Positions 20,316-33,384 are shown, numbered from the stretch's first letter. The stretch: DNA of 64,000 bases from Neobacillus niacini NBRC 15566 (GCF_001591505.1 NZ_BCVA01000029.1:1-64000), one strand, 5' to 3'. The notes: generated by a model not told the origin, from the sequence alone. Made by a program: numbers and translations.

Positions 20316-20915
20316 TTGTCTGAACATTACTATTCTCGCACCCAAAAAGTCGAAAGTGATCCGAAGTTTTGGGACTTTACCTTAAGGAATCAGTTATTTC
20401 GCTTTAAAACGGATAATGGAGTATTTTCAAAGAAGGAAGTAGATTTTGGTTCTCGTTTATTAATAGAAGCATTTGAATTACCAAGTGTAGAAGGACCTGT
20501 TCTAGATGTAGGCTGCGGTTATGGTCCCATTGGTCTTTCGATTGCAAAAAATTTTCCGGATCGCACAGTACATATGATTGATGTGAACGAACGGGCAATT
20601 GAACTGGCTAAGGCTAATGCTGGGCAAAATTCGGTACACAATGTTGATATTTACGAAAGTGATACTTTAATCAATGTAAAGGGATACGAATTTGCAGCTA
20701 TCTTAACAAATCCTCCAATCAGGGCGGGAAAAAAGACGGTACATGATATCTTCGAACAAAGTCATGAACATTTAGTCACCCGCGGCGAGCTTTGGGTTGT
20801 TATTCAAAAGAAGCAAGGAGCACCTTCGGCGATTGAAAAATTAAATCAATTATTTACCACAGTAGAGACTGTTGACAAGTCTAAAGGTTATTTTATCATT
20901 AAAGCGGTAAAATAG
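20316..20915 (+). CDS. ybxB: YbxB, SAM-dependent methyltransferase of the RsmC-like family
   Basis: This 199-residue class I methyltransferase has the SAM-binding motif LDVGCGYGPIG and the catalytic TNPPIRAG (NPP[FY]-type motif), as in N2-guanine rRNA methylases. Its exact target is not established. I chose TTG 20316 because AGGAGG overlaps the GTG at 20307, and MSEHYYS is the conserved start of the family. An imperfect hairpin, CACTCC with GGAGGTG, may hide the ribosome binding site. It sits, as in B. subtilis, between rplL and rpoB. Confidence 0.9.
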   Translation: MSEHYYSRTQKVESDPKFWDFTLRNQLFRFKTDNGVFSKKEVDFGSRLLIEAFELPSVEGPVLDVGCGYGPIGLSIAKNFPDRTVHMIDVNERAIELAKANAGQNSVHNVDIYESDTLINVKGYEFAAILTNPPIRAGKKTVHDIFEQSHEHLVTRGELWVVIQKKQGAPSAIEKLNQLFTTVETVDKSKGYFIIKAVK

Positions 20916-20945
20916 TTGACTTCAAAATGTCACGTATGGTAGCAT
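20916..20945 (+). promoter_or_regulatory. Likely promoter of rpoB-rpoC
   Basis: TTGACT (20916-20921), 18-bp spacer and TAGCAT (20940-20945) with an extended TGG. It begins right at the ybxB stop. It would give a 5' leader of about 220 nt; I see no terminator in that leader. Confidence 0.5.
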
Positions 20946-21174
20946 TATAAAATGCCATCATAATAATTTCCGATTTATTCCTGTAAATACTTATTTTTAT
21001 GGTATAAAAATGAATTAAGACGGAAATGATGACAAAATAATAGTCAAAATGTGAAAATGTGGTTTTTAAGAAATAAAAACCCTTTTTCTTTTTTGTCTGA
21101 TGGGGGATTTCTTATCCTTACATAAGACCAAAATATATGCATTATAAAAACGCTTGATTTGAGGGGTGAATCAG

Positions 21175-24100
21175 TTGACAGGTCAACTAGTTCAGTATGG
21201 ACGACACCGCCAACGAAGAAGTTACGCACGAATCAGTGAAGTTTTAGAATTACCAAATCTTATTGAAATCCAAACCTCTTCATATCAATGGTTTCTTGAT
21301 GAGGGATTGCGTGAAATGTTCCAGGATATTTCACCGATTGAAGACTTTACTGGTAACCTATCACTTGAATTTATTGATTACAGCCTTGGCGAACCTAAGT
21401 ATTCTGTTGCGGAATCGAAAGAGCGGGACGTTACATATTCTGCACCATTGCGTGTGAAAGTACGTCTTGTAAACAAAGAAACAGGCGAAGTAAAAGATCA
21501 GGATGTTTTTATGGGTGATTTCCCACTTATGACTGAAACGGGTACGTTTGTCATCAATGGGGCAGAACGTGTTATCGTTTCCCAGTTAGTACGTTCTCCG
21601 AGCGTATACTTTAGTGGAAAACTTGATAAAAATGGGAAAAAAGGATTTACGGCTACTGTAATTCCGAACCGCGGCGCTTGGCTGGAATATGAAACTGACG
21701 CCAAAGATGTCGTATATGTGAGGATAGATCGTACTCGGAAACTGCCCGTTACGGTTCTTTTGCGTGCACTTGGCTTCGGCTCTGATCAAGAAATTATTGA
21801 ATTGATTGGAGATAATGAGTACATTCGAAATACTCTTGAAAAGGACAACACTGAGGGAGTAGAAAAAGCGCTTTTAGAAATTTATGAGCGCCTGCGTCCA
21901 GGTGAACCTCCAACTGTAGATAACGCAAAGAGCTTATTGGTATCAAGATTCTTTGATCCAAAGAGATATGATTTAGCCAATGTAGGCCGTTATAAAATTA
22001 ACAAAAAGCTTCATATTAAAAATCGTTTATTTAACCAGCGCTTGGCTGAATCCCTTGTTGATCCTGAGACAGGTGAAATTATTGCAGAAAAAGGTACAGT
22101 TCTAGACCGTAGAAACCTTGATCGGATTATTCCTGCTCTCGAAAAGGATATTAACTTCAAGGGCTTTAATCCTGTTGGCGGTGTAGTAGAGGAAGAAATT
22201 ATTCTTCAAGGCATTAAAATCTATGCACCAAATGACGATGGTGAAAAAGTAATCAATGTGTTGGGCAATGCTTACGTTGCTGAACCTATTAAAAATATAA
22301 CACCAGCTGATATCATTGCGTCAATCAGTTATTTCTTTAACTTATTGCATGGTGTAGGCGATACTGACGATATTGACCATTTAGGAAACAGACGTCTTCG
22401 TTCTGTTGGAGAATTGCTGCAAAATCAATTCCGTATTGGTTTGTCTCGTATGGAACGTGTTGTTCGTGAAAGAATGTCTATTCAAGATACTGCTACCATC
22501 ACGCCACAGCAGTTAATTAACATTCGTCCAGTTATTGCGTCAATAAAAGAGTTCTTCGGAAGCTCACAGTTATCGCAGTTCATGGATCAAACGAACCCGC
22601 TTGCAGAATTAACACATAAGCGTCGTTTATCTGCATTAGGACCTGGTGGTTTAACACGTGAACGCGCAGGATTTGAAGTGCGTGACGTTCACTATTCCCA
22701 CTATGGCCGTATGTGTCCGATTGAAACGCCAGAGGGACCAAACATTGGTTTGATCAACTCACTATCATCATTTGCAAAGGTTAATCGTTTTGGTTTCATT
22801 GAAACTCCATATCGTCGAATTGATCCTGATACTGGAAAAGTTACAGGCCGAATCGATTACTTAACGGCAGATGAAGAGGATAACTATGTTGTAGCACAGG
22901 CGAACTCTCGTCTTAGCGATGACGGTACTTTCATTGATGAGGACGTTGTTGCCCGTTTCCGTGGAGAAAACACAGTTGTAAAACGTGACCGTATTGATTA
23001 TATGGATGTATCTCCTAAACAGGTAGTTTCAGCAGCGACAGCTTGTATTCCGTTCTTAGAAAATGATGACTCGAACCGTGCCTTGATGGGAGCGAACATG
23101 CAGCGTCAAGCCGTGCCGTTATTACAGCCGGAAGCACCAAGAGTTGGAACAGGTATGGAATATGTTTCTGGGAAAGACTCCGGAGCAGCCGTTATCTGTA
23201 AGCATGAAGGAATCGTTGAGCATGTGGAGGCCCGTGAGGTTTGGGTGCGCCGTATTAATACAGTCGATGGTCAAGAAGTTAAAGGTGACCTTGATAAATA
23301 TAAAATGTTGAAATTCATCCGTTCTAATCAGGGAACTTGTTATAATCAACGACCAATTGTTGCTGTGGGTGACCACGTCACAAAAGGTGAGATTTTAGCG
23401 GACGGTCCTTCTATGGAACTTGGAGAATTAGCTCTAGGCCGTAACGTTTTAGTTGCATTCGTAAACTGGGATGGCTACAACTATGAAGATGCGATCATTA
23501 TGAGCGAACGTCTTGTAAAAGATGATGTTTATACTTCTATTCATATTGAAGAATATGAGTCAGAATCTCGTGATACAAAGCTTGGACCAGAAGAAATTAC
23601 ACGTGACATTCCGAATGTAGGGGAAGATGCCCTTCGTAATTTAGATGAGCGTGGAATTATCCGTACTGGTGCGGAAGTAAAAGATGGTGACTTACTGGTT
23701 GGTAAAGTAACTCCTAAAGGTGTTACAGAACTTACTGCAGAAGAACGGCTTTTACATGCAATCTTCGGAGAAAAAGCACGTGAAGTGCGCGATACTTCTC
23801 TAAGAGTTCCACATGGCGGCGGCGGTATTGTCCTTGATGTTAAAGTCTTTAATCGCGAAGACGGCGATGAACTGCCACCAGGTGTAAATCAACTTGTACG
23901 TGTTTATATTGTTCAGAAGCGTAAGATTCACGAAGGAGATAAAATGGCAGGACGTCATGGTAATAAAGGGGTTATCTCTCGTATATTACCAGAGGAAGAT
24001 ATGCCATATTTACCAGATGGTACTCCAGTTGATATTATGTTGAATCCGTTAGGGGTTCCTTCTCGTATGAATATCGGTCAGGTGCTTGAGCTTCATTTAG

Positions 24101-24735
24101 GTATGGCTGCTAGAGCCCTTGGAATTCATGTTGCTTCACCAGTATTCGACGGTGCCCGTGAAGAAGATGTTTGGGGAACGATTGAAGAGGCTGGAATGGC
24201 GAATGATGCTAAAACGGTTCTATATGATGGACGTACAGGTGAGCCTTTTGATAATCGTGTGTCTGTCGGTGTCATGTATATGATTAAACTTGCGCACATG
24301 GTTGATGATAAGCTTCATGCTCGTTCAACTGGACCATACTCACTTGTTACGCAGCAGCCACTTGGCGGTAAAGCGCAATTTGGTGGTCAGCGCTTCGGTG
24401 AGATGGAGGTTTGGGCACTTGAAGCATACGGTGCCGCGTATACTCTACAAGAAATTCTGACAGTAAAATCAGATGACGTTGTGGGTCGTGTGAAAACATA
24501 TGAAGCCATTGTAAAAGGTGAAAATGTGCCGGAACCAGGTGTTCCTGAATCATTCAAAGTATTAATTAAAGAACTTCAGAGTCTTGGTATGGATGTAAAA
24601 ATCCTATCTGGAGATGAAAAAGAAATTGAAATGCGTGATATGGAAGATGAAGATGACTTACAACAAGTCGATACACTAAACATTGTTCCAGAAACAGCAG
24701 CATTTGAATCTGAAAAGGTTGGTTCCAAGGAATAA
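21175..24735 (+). CDS. rpoB: RpoB, RNA polymerase beta subunit
   Basis: RpoB forms half of the RNA polymerase catalytic cleft. The start is TTG 21175 after GAGGGGTG, giving 1186 residues and the conserved [19 protein letters not shown] start. A GTG at 21166 overlaps the binding site and is unlikely. The rifampicin-resistance region begins at about S463 and is wild type: Q468, H481 and S486 are all present (Q469, H482 and S487 in B. subtilis), predicting sensitivity. The C-terminal acidic tail differs from B. subtilis, as is common. Confidence 0.97.
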   Translation: MTGQLVQYGRHRQRRSYARISEVLELPNLIEIQTSSYQWFLDEGLREMFQDISPIEDFTGNLSLEFIDYSLGEPKYSVAESKERDVTYSAPLRVKVRLVNKETGEVKDQDVFMGDFPLMTETGTFVINGAERVIVSQLVRSPSVYFSGKLDKNGKKGFTATVIPNRGAWLEYETDAKDVVYVRIDRTRKLPVTVLLRALGFGSDQEIIELIGDNEYIRNTLEKDNTEGVEKALLEIYERLRPGEPPTVDNAKSLLVSRFFDPKRYDLANVGRYKINKKLHIKNRLFNQRLAESLVDPETGEIIAEKGTVLDRRNLDRIIPALEKDINFKGFNPVGGVVEEEIILQGIKIYAPNDDGEKVINVLGNAYVAEPIKNITPADIIASISYFFNLLHGVGDTDDIDHLGNRRLRSVGELLQNQFRIGLSRMERVVRERMSIQDTATITPQQLINIRPVIASIKEFFGSSQLSQFMDQTNPLAELTHKRRLSALGPGGLTRERAGFEVRDVHYSHYGRMCPIETPEGPNIGLINSLSSFAKVNRFGFIETPYRRIDPDTGKVTGRIDYLTADEEDNYVVAQANSRLSDDGTFIDEDVVARFRGENTVVKRDRIDYMDVSPKQVVSAATACIPFLENDDSNRALMGANMQRQAVPLLQPEAPRVGTGMEYVSGKDSGAAVICKHEGIVEHVEAREVWVRRINTVDGQEVKGDLDKYKMLKFIRSNQGTCYNQRPIVAVGDHVTKGEILADGPSMELGELALGRNVLVAFVNWDGYNYEDAIIMSERLVKDDVYTSIHIEEYESESRDTKLGPEEITRDIPNVGEDALRNLDERGIIRTGAEVKDGDLLVGKVTPKGVTELTAEERLLHAIFGEKAREVRDTSLRVPHGGGGIVLDVKVFNREDGDELPPGVNQLVRVYIVQKRKIHEGDKMAGRHGNKGVISRILPEEDMPYLPDGTPVDIMLNPLGVPSRMNIGQVLELHLGMAARALGIHVASPVFDGAREEDVWGTIEEAGMANDAKTVLYDGRTGEPFDNRVSVGVMYMIKLAHMVDDKLHARSTGPYSLVTQQPLGGKAQFGGQRFGEMEVWALEAYGAAYTLQEILTVKSDDVVGRVKTYEAIVKGENVPEPGVPESFKVLIKELQSLGMDVKILSGDEKEIEMRDMEDEDDLQQVDTLNIVPETAAFESEKVGSKE

Positions 24736-24738
24736 GAC

Positions 24739-24770
24739 TTAGCTGAAGCACCTAAGTGTGCTTCAGCTAA
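24739..24770 (+). other. Perfect 13-bp RNA hairpin between rpoB and rpoC
   Basis: TTAGCTGAAGCAC (24739-24751) pairs perfectly with GTGCTTCAGCTAA (24758-24770) around CTAAGT. There is no T-run, so it is not a usual terminator. It begins 3 bases after the rpoB stop and may be an RNA-processing, pausing or stability element. Confidence 0.7.
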
Positions 24771-24802
24771 TGATTGTCTAGATAGAAAGGGAGGTAGGCC
24801 CC

Positions 24803-27800
24803 TTGCTGGATGTTAATAATTTTGAGTATATGAAGATTGGTCTGGCATCACCGGATAAAATCCGTTCTTGGTCTTTTGGAGAAGTAAAGAAGCCAGAAAC
24901 GATTAACTATCGTACATTGAAACCTGAAAAGGATGGTTTATTCTGTGAGAGAATTTTTGGTCCTACAAAGGACTGGGAATGTCACTGCGGTAAATATAAG
25001 CGTGTCCGTTACAAAGGTGTTGTATGTGATCGATGTGGTGTTGAAGTAACACGTGCTAAAGTTCGTCGTGAACGTATGGGGCATATTGAGCTAGCTGCTC
25101 CTGTTTCTCATATTTGGTATTTTAAAGGCATCCCTAGCCGTATGGGACTAGTATTAGATATGTCTCCTAGGGCATTAGAAGAAATTATTTACTTTGCTTC
25201 TTATGTTGTAACAGAATCAGGCGATACTGCTCTTGATAAGAAACAACTTTTATCAGAAAAGGAATATCGTGCATACCGTGAAAAGTACGGCAATAAATTC
25301 CAAGCAGCCATGGGTGCGGAAGCGATTAAAAAACTTCTTTCTGATATCGACTTAAATAAAGAGGTTGACGCATTAAAAGAAGAGTTAAAATCAGCTCAAG
25401 GCCAGCGTCGTACTCGTGCGATCAAACGCCTTGAAGTGTTGGAAGCATTCCGTAACTCTGGAAATGAGCCATCATGGATGATTCTTGATGTTCTTCCTGT
25501 TATTCCTCCGGAGCTTCGTCCAATGGTACAGTTGGATGGAGGAAGATTCGCGACATCCGATTTAAACGATTTATACCGTCGAGTAATTAACCGTAATAAT
25601 CGTCTAAAACGTTTGTTGGATCTTGGTGCTCCAAGTATTATCGTTCAAAACGAAAAGCGTATGCTTCAAGAAGCAGTAGACGCATTAATTGATAATGGCC
25701 GCCGTGGTCGTCCGGTAACGGGTCCAGGTAACCGTCCATTAAAGTCACTTTCCCATATGTTAAAAGGGAAACAAGGGCGTTTCCGTCAAAACTTACTTGG
25801 TAAACGTGTTGACTATTCTGGTCGTTCCGTTATCGTTGTTGGTCCTAACTTAAAGATGTACCAATGTGGTCTTCCGAAAGAAATGGCTCTTGAATTATTT
25901 AAGCCATTTGTTATGAAGGAACTTGTAGAAAAAGGGTTAGCCCATAATATTAAATCTGCAAAACGTAAGATTGAAAGAGTATCTCCTGAAGTATGGGATG
26001 TACTTGAAGATGTTATTCGTGAGCACCCAGTTTTATTAAACCGTGCCCCAACACTTCATAGACTTGGAATTCAGGCATTTGAACCTACACTTGTTGAAGG
26101 AAGAGCGATTCGCCTTCACCCTCTTGTATGTACAGCGTACAATGCGGACTTTGACGGTGACCAAATGGCTGTTCACGTTCCACTTTCATCTGAAGCACAA
26201 GCAGAAGCTAGACTATTAATGCTTGCAGCTCAAAATATCTTGAACCCTAAAGATGGTAAGCCAGTTGTAACACCTTCTCAGGATATGGTACTAGGTAACT
26301 ATTACTTAACTCTTGAAAGAGAAGACGCTGTCGGAGAGGGTATGATCTTTAAAGATACGAACGAGGCATTAGTTGCTTATCAAAATGGCTATGTTCATCT
26401 GCACACTCGTGTTGCAGTCCATGCTGGTTCACTAGGAAATGAAACCTTAACAGAAGAACAAAACAATAAGCTGCTTATTACGACTGTGGGTAAACTTATT
26501 TTTAATGAAATTCTTCCAAAGTCATTCCCTTATATCAATGAACCAACGAGACAAAACTTAGAGGTGGAAACACCTGCCAAGTACTTTGTTGAAAAAGGTG
26601 AAGATGTTCCAGCTAGAATTAAAGAAATGCCTATAGTAGACCCGTTCAAAAAGAAAATCCTTGGAAATATCATTGCAGAAGTATTTAAACGATTCAAAAT
26701 CACTGAAACGTCTAAAATGCTAGACCGTATGAAGGACTTAGGATTTAAATATTCTACAAAAGCAGGTATTACTGTCGGTGTCGCTGATATCGTAGTATTA
26801 CCGGAAAAGCAAGAAATTCTTCATGAGGCACAAAGCAAGGTTGATAACGTTATGAAGCAGTTCCGTCGTGGATTAATTACGGAAGACGAACGTTATGATC
26901 GTGTTATTGCTATATGGAGTGCGGCTAAGGATAACATTCAAGGAAAACTGATGAAATCGTTAAATAAAACGAATCCAATTTTCATGATGAGTGATTCCGG
27001 TGCCCGTGGTAACGCATCTAACTTTACACAGCTTGCTGGTATGCGTGGTTTGATGGCCAACCCGGCTGGACGTATCATCGAATTACCAATTAAATCAAGT
27101 TTCCGTGAAGGTCTGACAGTATTAGAGTACTTCATCTCTACACACGGTGCGCGTAAAGGTCTTGCCGATACAGCATTAAAAACTGCTGACTCTGGTTACT
27201 TAACACGTCGTCTAGTTGACGTTGCACAAGATGTCATTGTCCGTGAAGATGATTGTGGTACTGATCGTGGTTTGTTAATTCGTTCCTTAAAAGATGGTAC
27301 AGAGGTAATCGAAGGATTAGATGAACGTTTAATTGGCCGTTATGCTCGTAACCCAATTAGACATCCTGAAACAAAAGAAGTATTAGTACCAGAAAATGGG
27401 CTAATCACGGAGGATCTAGCTGAAACAATCGTTGGTGCTGGAATCGAAGAGGTGAAGATTCGCTCTGCGTTTACATGTAATACCCGTCATGGTGTATGTA
27501 AGAAGTGTTATGGACGTAACTTGGCAACAGGTCAAGAAGTTGAAGTTGGGGAAGCAGTTGGTATTATTGCAGCCCAATCAATTGGTGAACCTGGTACACA
27601 GTTAACCATGCGTACATTCCATACAGGTGGTGTAGCAGGAGACGATATTACCCAAGGTTTACCGCGTATTCAAGAAATTTTTGAAGCTCGTAATCCTAAA
27701 GGTCAAGCGGTTATTTCTGAAATTGACGGTGTGGTTGTTGGTATTAATGAAGGACGTGATCGTCAGCATGAGATTATTGTTCAAGGTGATATTGAATCAC

Positions 27801-28402
27801 GTACGTATAATGCTCCATATACAGCACGTCTAAAAGTTGCAGTTAATGATCAAATTGCTCGTGGTCAGGAATTAACAGAAGGTTCAATTGACCCTAAAGA
27901 GTTAATTAAAGTAAAAGATGTTACTGCTGTTCAAGAATACTTACTCCGCGAAGTTCAAAAGGTATACCGTATGCAGGGTGTTGAAATTGGCGATAAGCAC
28001 GTAGAAGTAATGGTTCGTCAGATGATGCGTAAGGTTCGCGTAAGTGATGCGGGTGAAACAGATGTACTTCCTGGTACACTATTAGATATTCACCAATTCA
28101 CAGATGCAAACGAAAAAGCATTGTTAGCAGGTAAGTTACCAGCTACTGGACGTCCTGTATTACTGGGAATTACGAAAGCGTCACTTGAAACTGACTCATT
28201 CCTGTCCGCTGCATCATTCCAAGAAACTACAAGAGTTCTTACAGATGCTGCAATTAAAGGTAAACGTGATGAATTACTCGGCTTAAAAGAAAATGTTATC
28301 ATCGGTAAGCTAGTTCCTGCAGGAACAGGTATGCAGCGTTATCGCAAAGCAGAACCTGTTTTAAGGGATACAACCTCCGAAGAAACAGTTGCAATTGATT
28401 AA
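24803..28402 (+). CDS. rpoC: RpoC, RNA polymerase beta' subunit
   Basis: RpoC carries the active-site magnesium loop. The 1199-residue protein starts at TTG after GGGAGG. The N-terminal zinc-binding cluster (CHCGKYKR...CDRCG, near 60-78) and the catalytic NADFDGD (447-453) are intact. The C-terminal [20 protein letters not shown] region forms the trigger-loop neighbourhood. It is co-transcribed with rpoB through a hairpin-bearing 67-bp gap. Confidence 0.97.
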   Translation: MLDVNNFEYMKIGLASPDKIRSWSFGEVKKPETINYRTLKPEKDGLFCERIFGPTKDWECHCGKYKRVRYKGVVCDRCGVEVTRAKVRRERMGHIELAAPVSHIWYFKGIPSRMGLVLDMSPRALEEIIYFASYVVTESGDTALDKKQLLSEKEYRAYREKYGNKFQAAMGAEAIKKLLSDIDLNKEVDALKEELKSAQGQRRTRAIKRLEVLEAFRNSGNEPSWMILDVLPVIPPELRPMVQLDGGRFATSDLNDLYRRVINRNNRLKRLLDLGAPSIIVQNEKRMLQEAVDALIDNGRRGRPVTGPGNRPLKSLSHMLKGKQGRFRQNLLGKRVDYSGRSVIVVGPNLKMYQCGLPKEMALELFKPFVMKELVEKGLAHNIKSAKRKIERVSPEVWDVLEDVIREHPVLLNRAPTLHRLGIQAFEPTLVEGRAIRLHPLVCTAYNADFDGDQMAVHVPLSSEAQAEARLLMLAAQNILNPKDGKPVVTPSQDMVLGNYYLTLEREDAVGEGMIFKDTNEALVAYQNGYVHLHTRVAVHAGSLGNETLTEEQNNKLLITTVGKLIFNEILPKSFPYINEPTRQNLEVETPAKYFVEKGEDVPARIKEMPIVDPFKKKILGNIIAEVFKRFKITETSKMLDRMKDLGFKYSTKAGITVGVADIVVLPEKQEILHEAQSKVDNVMKQFRRGLITEDERYDRVIAIWSAAKDNIQGKLMKSLNKTNPIFMMSDSGARGNASNFTQLAGMRGLMANPAGRIIELPIKSSFREGLTVLEYFISTHGARKGLADTALKTADSGYLTRRLVDVAQDVIVREDDCGTDRGLLIRSLKDGTEVIEGLDERLIGRYARNPIRHPETKEVLVPENGLITEDLAETIVGAGIEEVKIRSAFTCNTRHGVCKKCYGRNLATGQEVEVGEAVGIIAAQSIGEPGTQLTMRTFHTGGVAGDDITQGLPRIQEIFEARNPKGQAVISEIDGVVVGINEGRDRQHEIIVQGDIESRTYNAPYTARLKVAVNDQIARGQELTEGSIDPKELIKVKDVTAVQEYLLREVQKVYRMQGVEIGDKHVEVMVRQMMRKVRVSDAGETDVLPGTLLDIHQFTDANEKALLAGKLPATGRPVLLGITKASLETDSFLSAASFQETTRVLTDAAIKGKRDELLGLKENVIIGKLVPAGTGMQRYRKAEPVLRDTTSEETVAID

Positions 28403-28403
28403 A

Positions 28404-28448
28404 AGTTAAAATGTGCGGTGCCCGCTTAAAATGCGAGTACCGCATTTT
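28404..28448 (+). terminator. Weak terminator after rpoC
   Basis: TGCGGT (28414-28419) pairs with ACCGCA (28439-28444); flanking AAAA and TTTT can extend the stem with a two-base bulge. The loop is large, so termination may be partial. Confidence 0.5.
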
Positions 28449-28483
28449 AAAGATAGTCTATTCATAAAAAGTTGAAAGTTTTG

Positions 28484-28512
28484 TTGACATCTATTTTTTA
28501 AGATGGTATTAT
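28484..28512 (+). promoter_or_regulatory. Sigma-A promoter before ybxF-rpsL
   Basis: TTGACA (28484-28489), 17-bp spacer, extended TGG and TATTAT (28507-28512). It should drive ybxF-rpsL-rpsG-fusA. Confidence 0.88.
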
Positions 28513-28557
28513 ATCAAAGGTGCTCCTATTCACCTGATACTTTGGAGGATATGATAA

Positions 28558-28806
28558 ATGTCTTATGAAAAAGTATTACAGGCAACTAAGATTGTTATAG
28601 GAACTAAACAAACAGTTAAAGTACTAAAGGATGGAACCGCAAGTGAGTTGATCATTGCAAGTGACGCTGAAACAAAAGTTACAGCAGCAGTAGTGAAACT
28701 AGCTCAAGAATTGAACATCCCAATCATCTATGTTGACTCGATGAAAAAACTCGGGAAAGCATGTGGAATAGAAGTTGGTGCTTCAACTGTCGTAATTATC
28801 CGTTAA
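28558..28806 (+). CDS. ybxF: YbxF, L7Ae-family RNA-binding protein
   Basis: This 82-residue L7Ae/L30e-type protein has the SMKKLGKACGIEVGAS motif. The B. subtilis relative binds kink-turn RNA and associates with ribosomes, but its role is unclear. It heads the str operon here, 104 bp before rpsL. A GGAGG site is present before the ATG. Confidence 0.93.
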   Translation: MSYEKVLQATKIVIGTKQTVKVLKDGTASELIIASDAETKVTAAVVKLAQELNIPIIYVDSMKKLGKACGIEVGASTVVIIR

Positions 28807-28862
28807 AAACTGTTTTTGTAGATAGAAGATCTGCAAGGACTTTGTTTTTTGCACAAAAATGA

Positions 28863-29333
<471 letters not shown>

Positions 29334-29374
29334 AACAGTTTAAATAGAAAGCTTGTTTGAAAGGAGGAAATTAA

Positions 29375-29845
29375 ATGCCACGTAAAGGTCCTGTAGCAAA
29401 AAGAGACGTGTTACCAGATCCACTTTACAATTCTAAATTAGTTACTCGTCTAATCAATAAAATGATGGTTGACGGTAAAAGAGGTAAATCACAAGAAATT
29501 CTTTACTCTGCATTTGAAACAATCCGTGAACGCTCTGGCAAAGAGCCAATGGAAATTTTCGAAGCAGCAATGAAGAATATCATGCCAGTACTTGAGGTAA
29601 GAGCACGCCGAGTAGGTGGAGCAAACTACCAAGTACCAGTTGAGGTACGTCCTGATCGTCGTACAACTCTTGGTCTTCGCTGGTTAGTAAACTATGCGCG
29701 TCTTCGCGGTGAAAAGACAATGGAAGAGCGTTTAGCAAACGAAATCATGGATGCAGCTAACAACACTGGTGCATCTGTTAAGAAGCGTGAAGATACTCAC
29801 AAAATGGCAGAAGCAAACAAAGCGTTTGCTCACTATCGTTGGTAG
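29375..29845 (+). CDS. rpsG: Ribosomal protein uS7 (RpsG)
   Basis: S7 nucleates the 3' domain of 16S rRNA and touches the E-site tRNA. The 156-residue protein begins [16 protein letters not shown], has the [19 protein letters not shown] signature, and a strong AAGGAGG site. It is the third gene of the str operon, 47 bp before fusA. Confidence 0.97.
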   Translation: MPRKGPVAKRDVLPDPLYNSKLVTRLINKMMVDGKRGKSQEILYSAFETIRERSGKEPMEIFEAAMKNIMPVLEVRARRVGGANYQVPVEVRPDRRTTLGLRWLVNYARLRGEKTMEERLANEIMDAANNTGASVKKREDTHKMAEANKAFAHYRW

Positions 29846-29892
29846 GATTACCTTTAATATAAAAACTTCTATACTAGGAAGGAGAAAGACCC

Positions 29893-31974
29893 ATGGCAAG
29901 AGAGTTCTCCTTAGTAAATACTCGTAATATCGGCATCATGGCACACATCGATGCCGGTAAAACGACGACCACTGAGCGTGTCCTTTATTACACTGGTAAA
30001 ATTCATAAAATCGGTGAAACACATGAAGGTGCTTCTCAGATGGACTGGATGGAGCAAGAGCAAGAACGCGGAATCACAATCACATCCGCAGCAACAACTG
30101 CATCGTGGAAAGGCCATCGCGTAAACATCATTGATACTCCAGGACACGTAGACTTCACAGTTGAAGTTGAACGTTCCCTTCGTGTTCTTGATGGTGCGGT
30201 AGCTGTACTTGATGCGCAATCTGGTGTTGAACCTCAAACTGAAACTGTTTGGCGTCAAGCAACAACTTACGGCGTACCACGTGTAGTATTTGTAAACAAA
30301 ATGGACAAAATCGGTGCAGACTTCTTGTATTCTGTAAAAACATTACACGAACGTTTGCAAGCGAATGCCCACCCAATTCAGTTACCAATCGGTGCGGAAG
30401 ATCAGTTCTCTGCAATCATCGACCTTGTAGAAATGAAAGCTGTTTTCTACAGTAATGACTTAGGAACTGATATCGAAGTAGGAGAAATTCCTGAAGACTA
30501 CCGTGAATTAGCTGAAGAATGGCGTGAAAAGTTAGTTGAAGCTGTAGCAGAATTAGATGAAGAGTTAATGGAAAAATACCTTGGCGGTGAAGAAATCACC
30601 ATCGAAGAACTTAAAGCTGGTATTCGTAAAGGTACTGTTAATGTAGAATTCTATCCTGTTATTTGTGGATCTGCTTTCAAAAACAAAGGTGTTCAATTAA
30701 TGTTAGACGCAGTTATTGATTACCTTCCATCTCCATTAGATGTTCCTGCGATTAAAGGGCATGCAGTGGATGATGAAGAGGAATTAGTAGAACGTCATTC
30801 AAGTGACGAAGAGCCTTTCTCAGCTCTAGCGTTCAAAGTTATGACAGACCCTTATGTTGGTAAATTAACATTCTTCCGTGTTTACTCTGGTACTTTAGAG
30901 TCTGGATCATATGTCCAAAACTCTACAAAAGGAAAGCGTGAGCGTATCGGACGTATCCTGCAAATGCATGCAAACAGCCGCCAAGAAATCTCTAAGGTTT
31001 TCGCAGGTGACATTGCTGCAGCTGTAGGTTTGAAGGATACAACTACTGGGGATACACTTTGTGATGACAAAAACCCTGTTATCCTAGAGTCTATGCAATT
31101 CCCTGAGCCAGTAATCCAACTTTCTGTTGAACCTAAATCAAAAGCTGACCAAGATAAAATGACGACTGCACTTCAAAAACTTCAAGAAGAAGATCCAACA
31201 TTCCGTGCGCATACTGACCAGGAAACTGGACAAGTAATCATTGCAGGTATGGGAGAACTTCACCTTGATATCATTGTTGACCGTATGCGTCGTGAATTTA
31301 AGGTTGAAGCTAACGTAGGTGCTCCACAGGTAGCTTACCGTGAGACTTTCCGTGCTTCTGCACAGGTTGAAGGTAAGTTTGCTCGTCAATCTGGTGGTCG
31401 TGGACAATATGGACACGTTTGGATCGAATTCTCACCTAATGAAGAAGGTAAAGGATTCGAGTTCGAAAATGGTATCGTTGGTGGTGTTGTTCCACGTGAA
31501 TACATCGCTCCGGTTCAAGCTGGACTAGAAGACGCCCTGCAACGTGGTGTTCTAGCTGGATATCCACTAGTTGATATTAAAGCAAGATTGTTTGATGGAT
31601 CTTACCATGATGTTGACTCCTCTGAAATGGCGTTTAAAATCGCTGCTTCAATGGCACTTAAAAACGCTGCTTCAAAGTGTAAGCCTGTAATCCTAGAACC
31701 TATGATGAGGGTTGAAGTTGTAATCCCTGAAGAGTATCTAGGTGACATTATGGGTCAAATCACTGCACGTCGTGGACGTGTTGAGGGTATGGAAGCTCGT
31801 GGTAATGCACAAGTAGTTCGTGCTCAAGTTCCACTTTCAGAAATGTTTGGTTATGCAACTGCACTTCGTTCAAGTACACAAGGTCGTGGAGTATTCTCTA
31901 TGCACTTTGATCACTATGAAGAAGTACCAAAATCAGTTTCTGAAGAAATTATCAAAAAAAATAAAGGCGAATAA
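29893..31974 (+). CDS. fusA: FusA, elongation factor G
   Basis: EF-G drives ribosomal translocation by GTP hydrolysis. The 693-residue protein has the P-loop AHIDAGKT (17-24), switch [10 protein letters not shown] and the NKMDK base-recognition motif. Domains II-V follow to the C-terminus. The AAGGAGG site lies just before ATG 29893. Its stop codon lies inside the stem of the following terminator. Confidence 0.98.
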   Translation: MAREFSLVNTRNIGIMAHIDAGKTTTTERVLYYTGKIHKIGETHEGASQMDWMEQEQERGITITSAATTASWKGHRVNIIDTPGHVDFTVEVERSLRVLDGAVAVLDAQSGVEPQTETVWRQATTYGVPRVVFVNKMDKIGADFLYSVKTLHERLQANAHPIQLPIGAEDQFSAIIDLVEMKAVFYSNDLGTDIEVGEIPEDYRELAEEWREKLVEAVAELDEELMEKYLGGEEITIEELKAGIRKGTVNVEFYPVICGSAFKNKGVQLMLDAVIDYLPSPLDVPAIKGHAVDDEEELVERHSSDEEPFSALAFKVMTDPYVGKLTFFRVYSGTLESGSYVQNSTKGKRERIGRILQMHANSRQEISKVFAGDIAAAVGLKDTTTGDTLCDDKNPVILESMQFPEPVIQLSVEPKSKADQDKMTTALQKLQEEDPTFRAHTDQETGQVIIAGMGELHLDIIVDRMRREFKVEANVGAPQVAYRETFRASAQVEGKFARQSGGRGQYGHVWIEFSPNEEGKGFEFENGIVGGVVPREYIAPVQAGLEDALQRGVLAGYPLVDIKARLFDGSYHDVDSSEMAFKIAASMALKNAASKCKPVILEPMMRVEVVIPEEYLGDIMGQITARRGRVEGMEARGNAQVVRAQVPLSEMFGYATALRSSTQGRGVFSMHFDHYEEVPKSVSEEIIKKNKGE

Positions 31975-31990
31975 TTGATTTTCGCCTTTT
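31963..31990 (+). terminator. Terminator overlapping the end of fusA
   Basis: AAAGGCGAA (31963-31971) pairs with TTCGCCTTT (31981-31989). The stem includes the last fusA codons and stop. The T-run is short, so some read-through to tuf is likely. Confidence 0.65.
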
Positions 31991-32003
31991 AATAAAGTAT
32001 AAC
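31975..32003 (+). promoter_or_regulatory. Likely tuf promoter embedded in the fusA terminator
   Basis: TTGATT (31975-31980) and TATAAC (31998-32003) are 17 bp apart. The -35 box sits in the terminator loop. A separate tuf promoter would allow the high EF-Tu level. Confidence 0.55.
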
Positions 32004-32017
32004 TACTTATGTAACAA

Positions 32018-32057
32018 TGGAAGCTGTGAAATTGGAATAACCTATTTACAGTTTCCA
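32018..32057 (+). other. Imperfect leader hairpin before tuf
   Basis: TGGAAGCTGTGAAAT (from 32018) is nearly complementary to ATTTACAGTTTCCA (to 32057), giving an imperfect long stem in the tuf leader. The function is unknown; it may stabilise the mRNA 5' end. Confidence 0.45.
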
Positions 32058-32100
32058 TCTAATATACTTAACTTTTTTAAATTAAAGGAGGATTTTCCTA

Positions 32101-33288
32101 ATGGGTAAAGCTAAATTCGACCGCTCTAAGCCACACGTTAACATTGGTACAATTGGTCACGTTGACCATGGTAAAACAACTTTAACAGCTGCAATCACTT
32201 CTGTTCTTGCTAAATCTGGTAAAGCAGAAGCTCGTGCATATGATCAAATCGATGGTGCTCCAGAAGAAAAAGAGCGTGGAATCACAATCTCTACTGCGCA
32301 CGTTGAGTATGAAACTGACAACCGTCACTATGCACACGTAGACTGCCCAGGACACGCTGACTATGTTAAAAACATGATCACTGGTGCTGCTCAAATGGAC
32401 GGCGGTATCCTAGTTGTATCTGCAACTGATGGTCCAATGCCACAAACTCGTGAGCACATCCTTCTTTCTCGTCAGGTAGGCGTACCTTACCTTGTTGTAT
32501 TCATGAACAAGTGTGATATGGTTGATGACGAAGAACTTCTTGAATTAGTAGAAATGGAAATTCGTGACCTATTATCTGAATACGATTTCCCTGGCGATGA
32601 CACTCCAGTTATCAAAGGTTCTGCTCTTAAAGCTCTAGAAGGCGACGCAGCATGGGAAGAAAAAATCTTTGAACTAATGAACGCAGTTGATGAGTGGATT
32701 CCACAACCAACTCGTGACACAGATAAGCCTTTCATGATGCCAGTTGAGGATGTATTCTCAATCACTGGTCGTGGAACTGTTGCTACAGGACGTGTTGAGC
32801 GTGGTGTAGTTAAAGTTGGTGACGTAGTTGAAATCGTAGGTTTCACTGAAGAGCCAAAATCTACTACTGTAACTGGTGTAGAAATGTTCCGTAAGCTTCT
32901 TGACTTTGCTGAAGCTGGAGATAACATCGGTGCTCTTCTTCGTGGTGTAGCACGTGAAGAAATCGAGCGTGGACAAGTTTTGGCTAAGCCAAAATCAATC
33001 ACTCCACACACAAAGTTTAAAGCACAAGTTTACGTTTTATCAAAAGAAGAAGGTGGACGTCACACTCCATTCTTCACTAACTACCGTCCACAATTCTATT
33101 TCCGTACTTCTGATATTACTGGTATTTGTAATCTTCCAGAAGGCGTAGAAATGGTTATGCCTGGTGACCACATTGAAATGACTGTTGAGCTTATCGCTCC
33201 AGTTGCAATCGAAGAAGGAACTAAGTTCTCAATTCGTGAAGGTGGCCGTACAGTAGGTTCTGGTTCAATCACAACTATCACTGAATAA
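32101..33288 (+). CDS. tuf: EF-Tu, elongation factor Tu
   Basis: EF-Tu delivers aminoacyl-tRNA to the ribosome. The 395-residue protein has the P-loop GHVDHGKT (19-26), DCPGHADY and NKCD motifs, and beta-barrel domains II and III. It follows an AAAGGAGG site. Codon use is strongly biased to a small set, as expected for a very highly expressed gene. Confidence 0.98.
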   Translation: MGKAKFDRSKPHVNIGTIGHVDHGKTTLTAAITSVLAKSGKAEARAYDQIDGAPEEKERGITISTAHVEYETDNRHYAHVDCPGHADYVKNMITGAAQMDGGILVVSATDGPMPQTREHILLSRQVGVPYLVVFMNKCDMVDDEELLELVEMEIRDLLSEYDFPGDDTPVIKGSALKALEGDAAWEEKIFELMNAVDEWIPQPTRDTDKPFMMPVEDVFSITGRGTVATGRVERGVVKVGDVVEIVGFTEEPKSTTVTGVEMFRKLLDFAEAGDNIGALLRGVAREEIERGQVLAKPKSITPHTKFKAQVYVLSKEEGGRHTPFFTNYRPQFYFRTSDITGICNLPEGVEMVMPGDHIEMTVELIAPVAIEEGTKFSIREGGRTVGSGSITTITE

Positions 33289-33310
33289 TTTAATTATCAG
33301 TTATAAGGGA

Positions 33311-33340
33311 AGCAGCTGGGTGACGATCCAGCTGCTTTTT
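33311..33340 (+). terminator. Strong terminator after tuf
   Basis: AGCAGCTGG (33311-33319) pairs with CCAGCTGCT (33328-33336) around an 8-base loop, then a T-run. It ends the str operon. Confidence 0.93.
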
Positions 33341-33384
33341 ATATTTAGCTATTTAAAGGTTGTTGGCAATTTATAAGAAATCAA

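Noticed and set aside
32487-33011. A 174-codon open frame on the - strand inside tuf
   Set aside because: The strong codon bias of tuf leaves the antisense strand free of stops; the predicted protein resembles no family.
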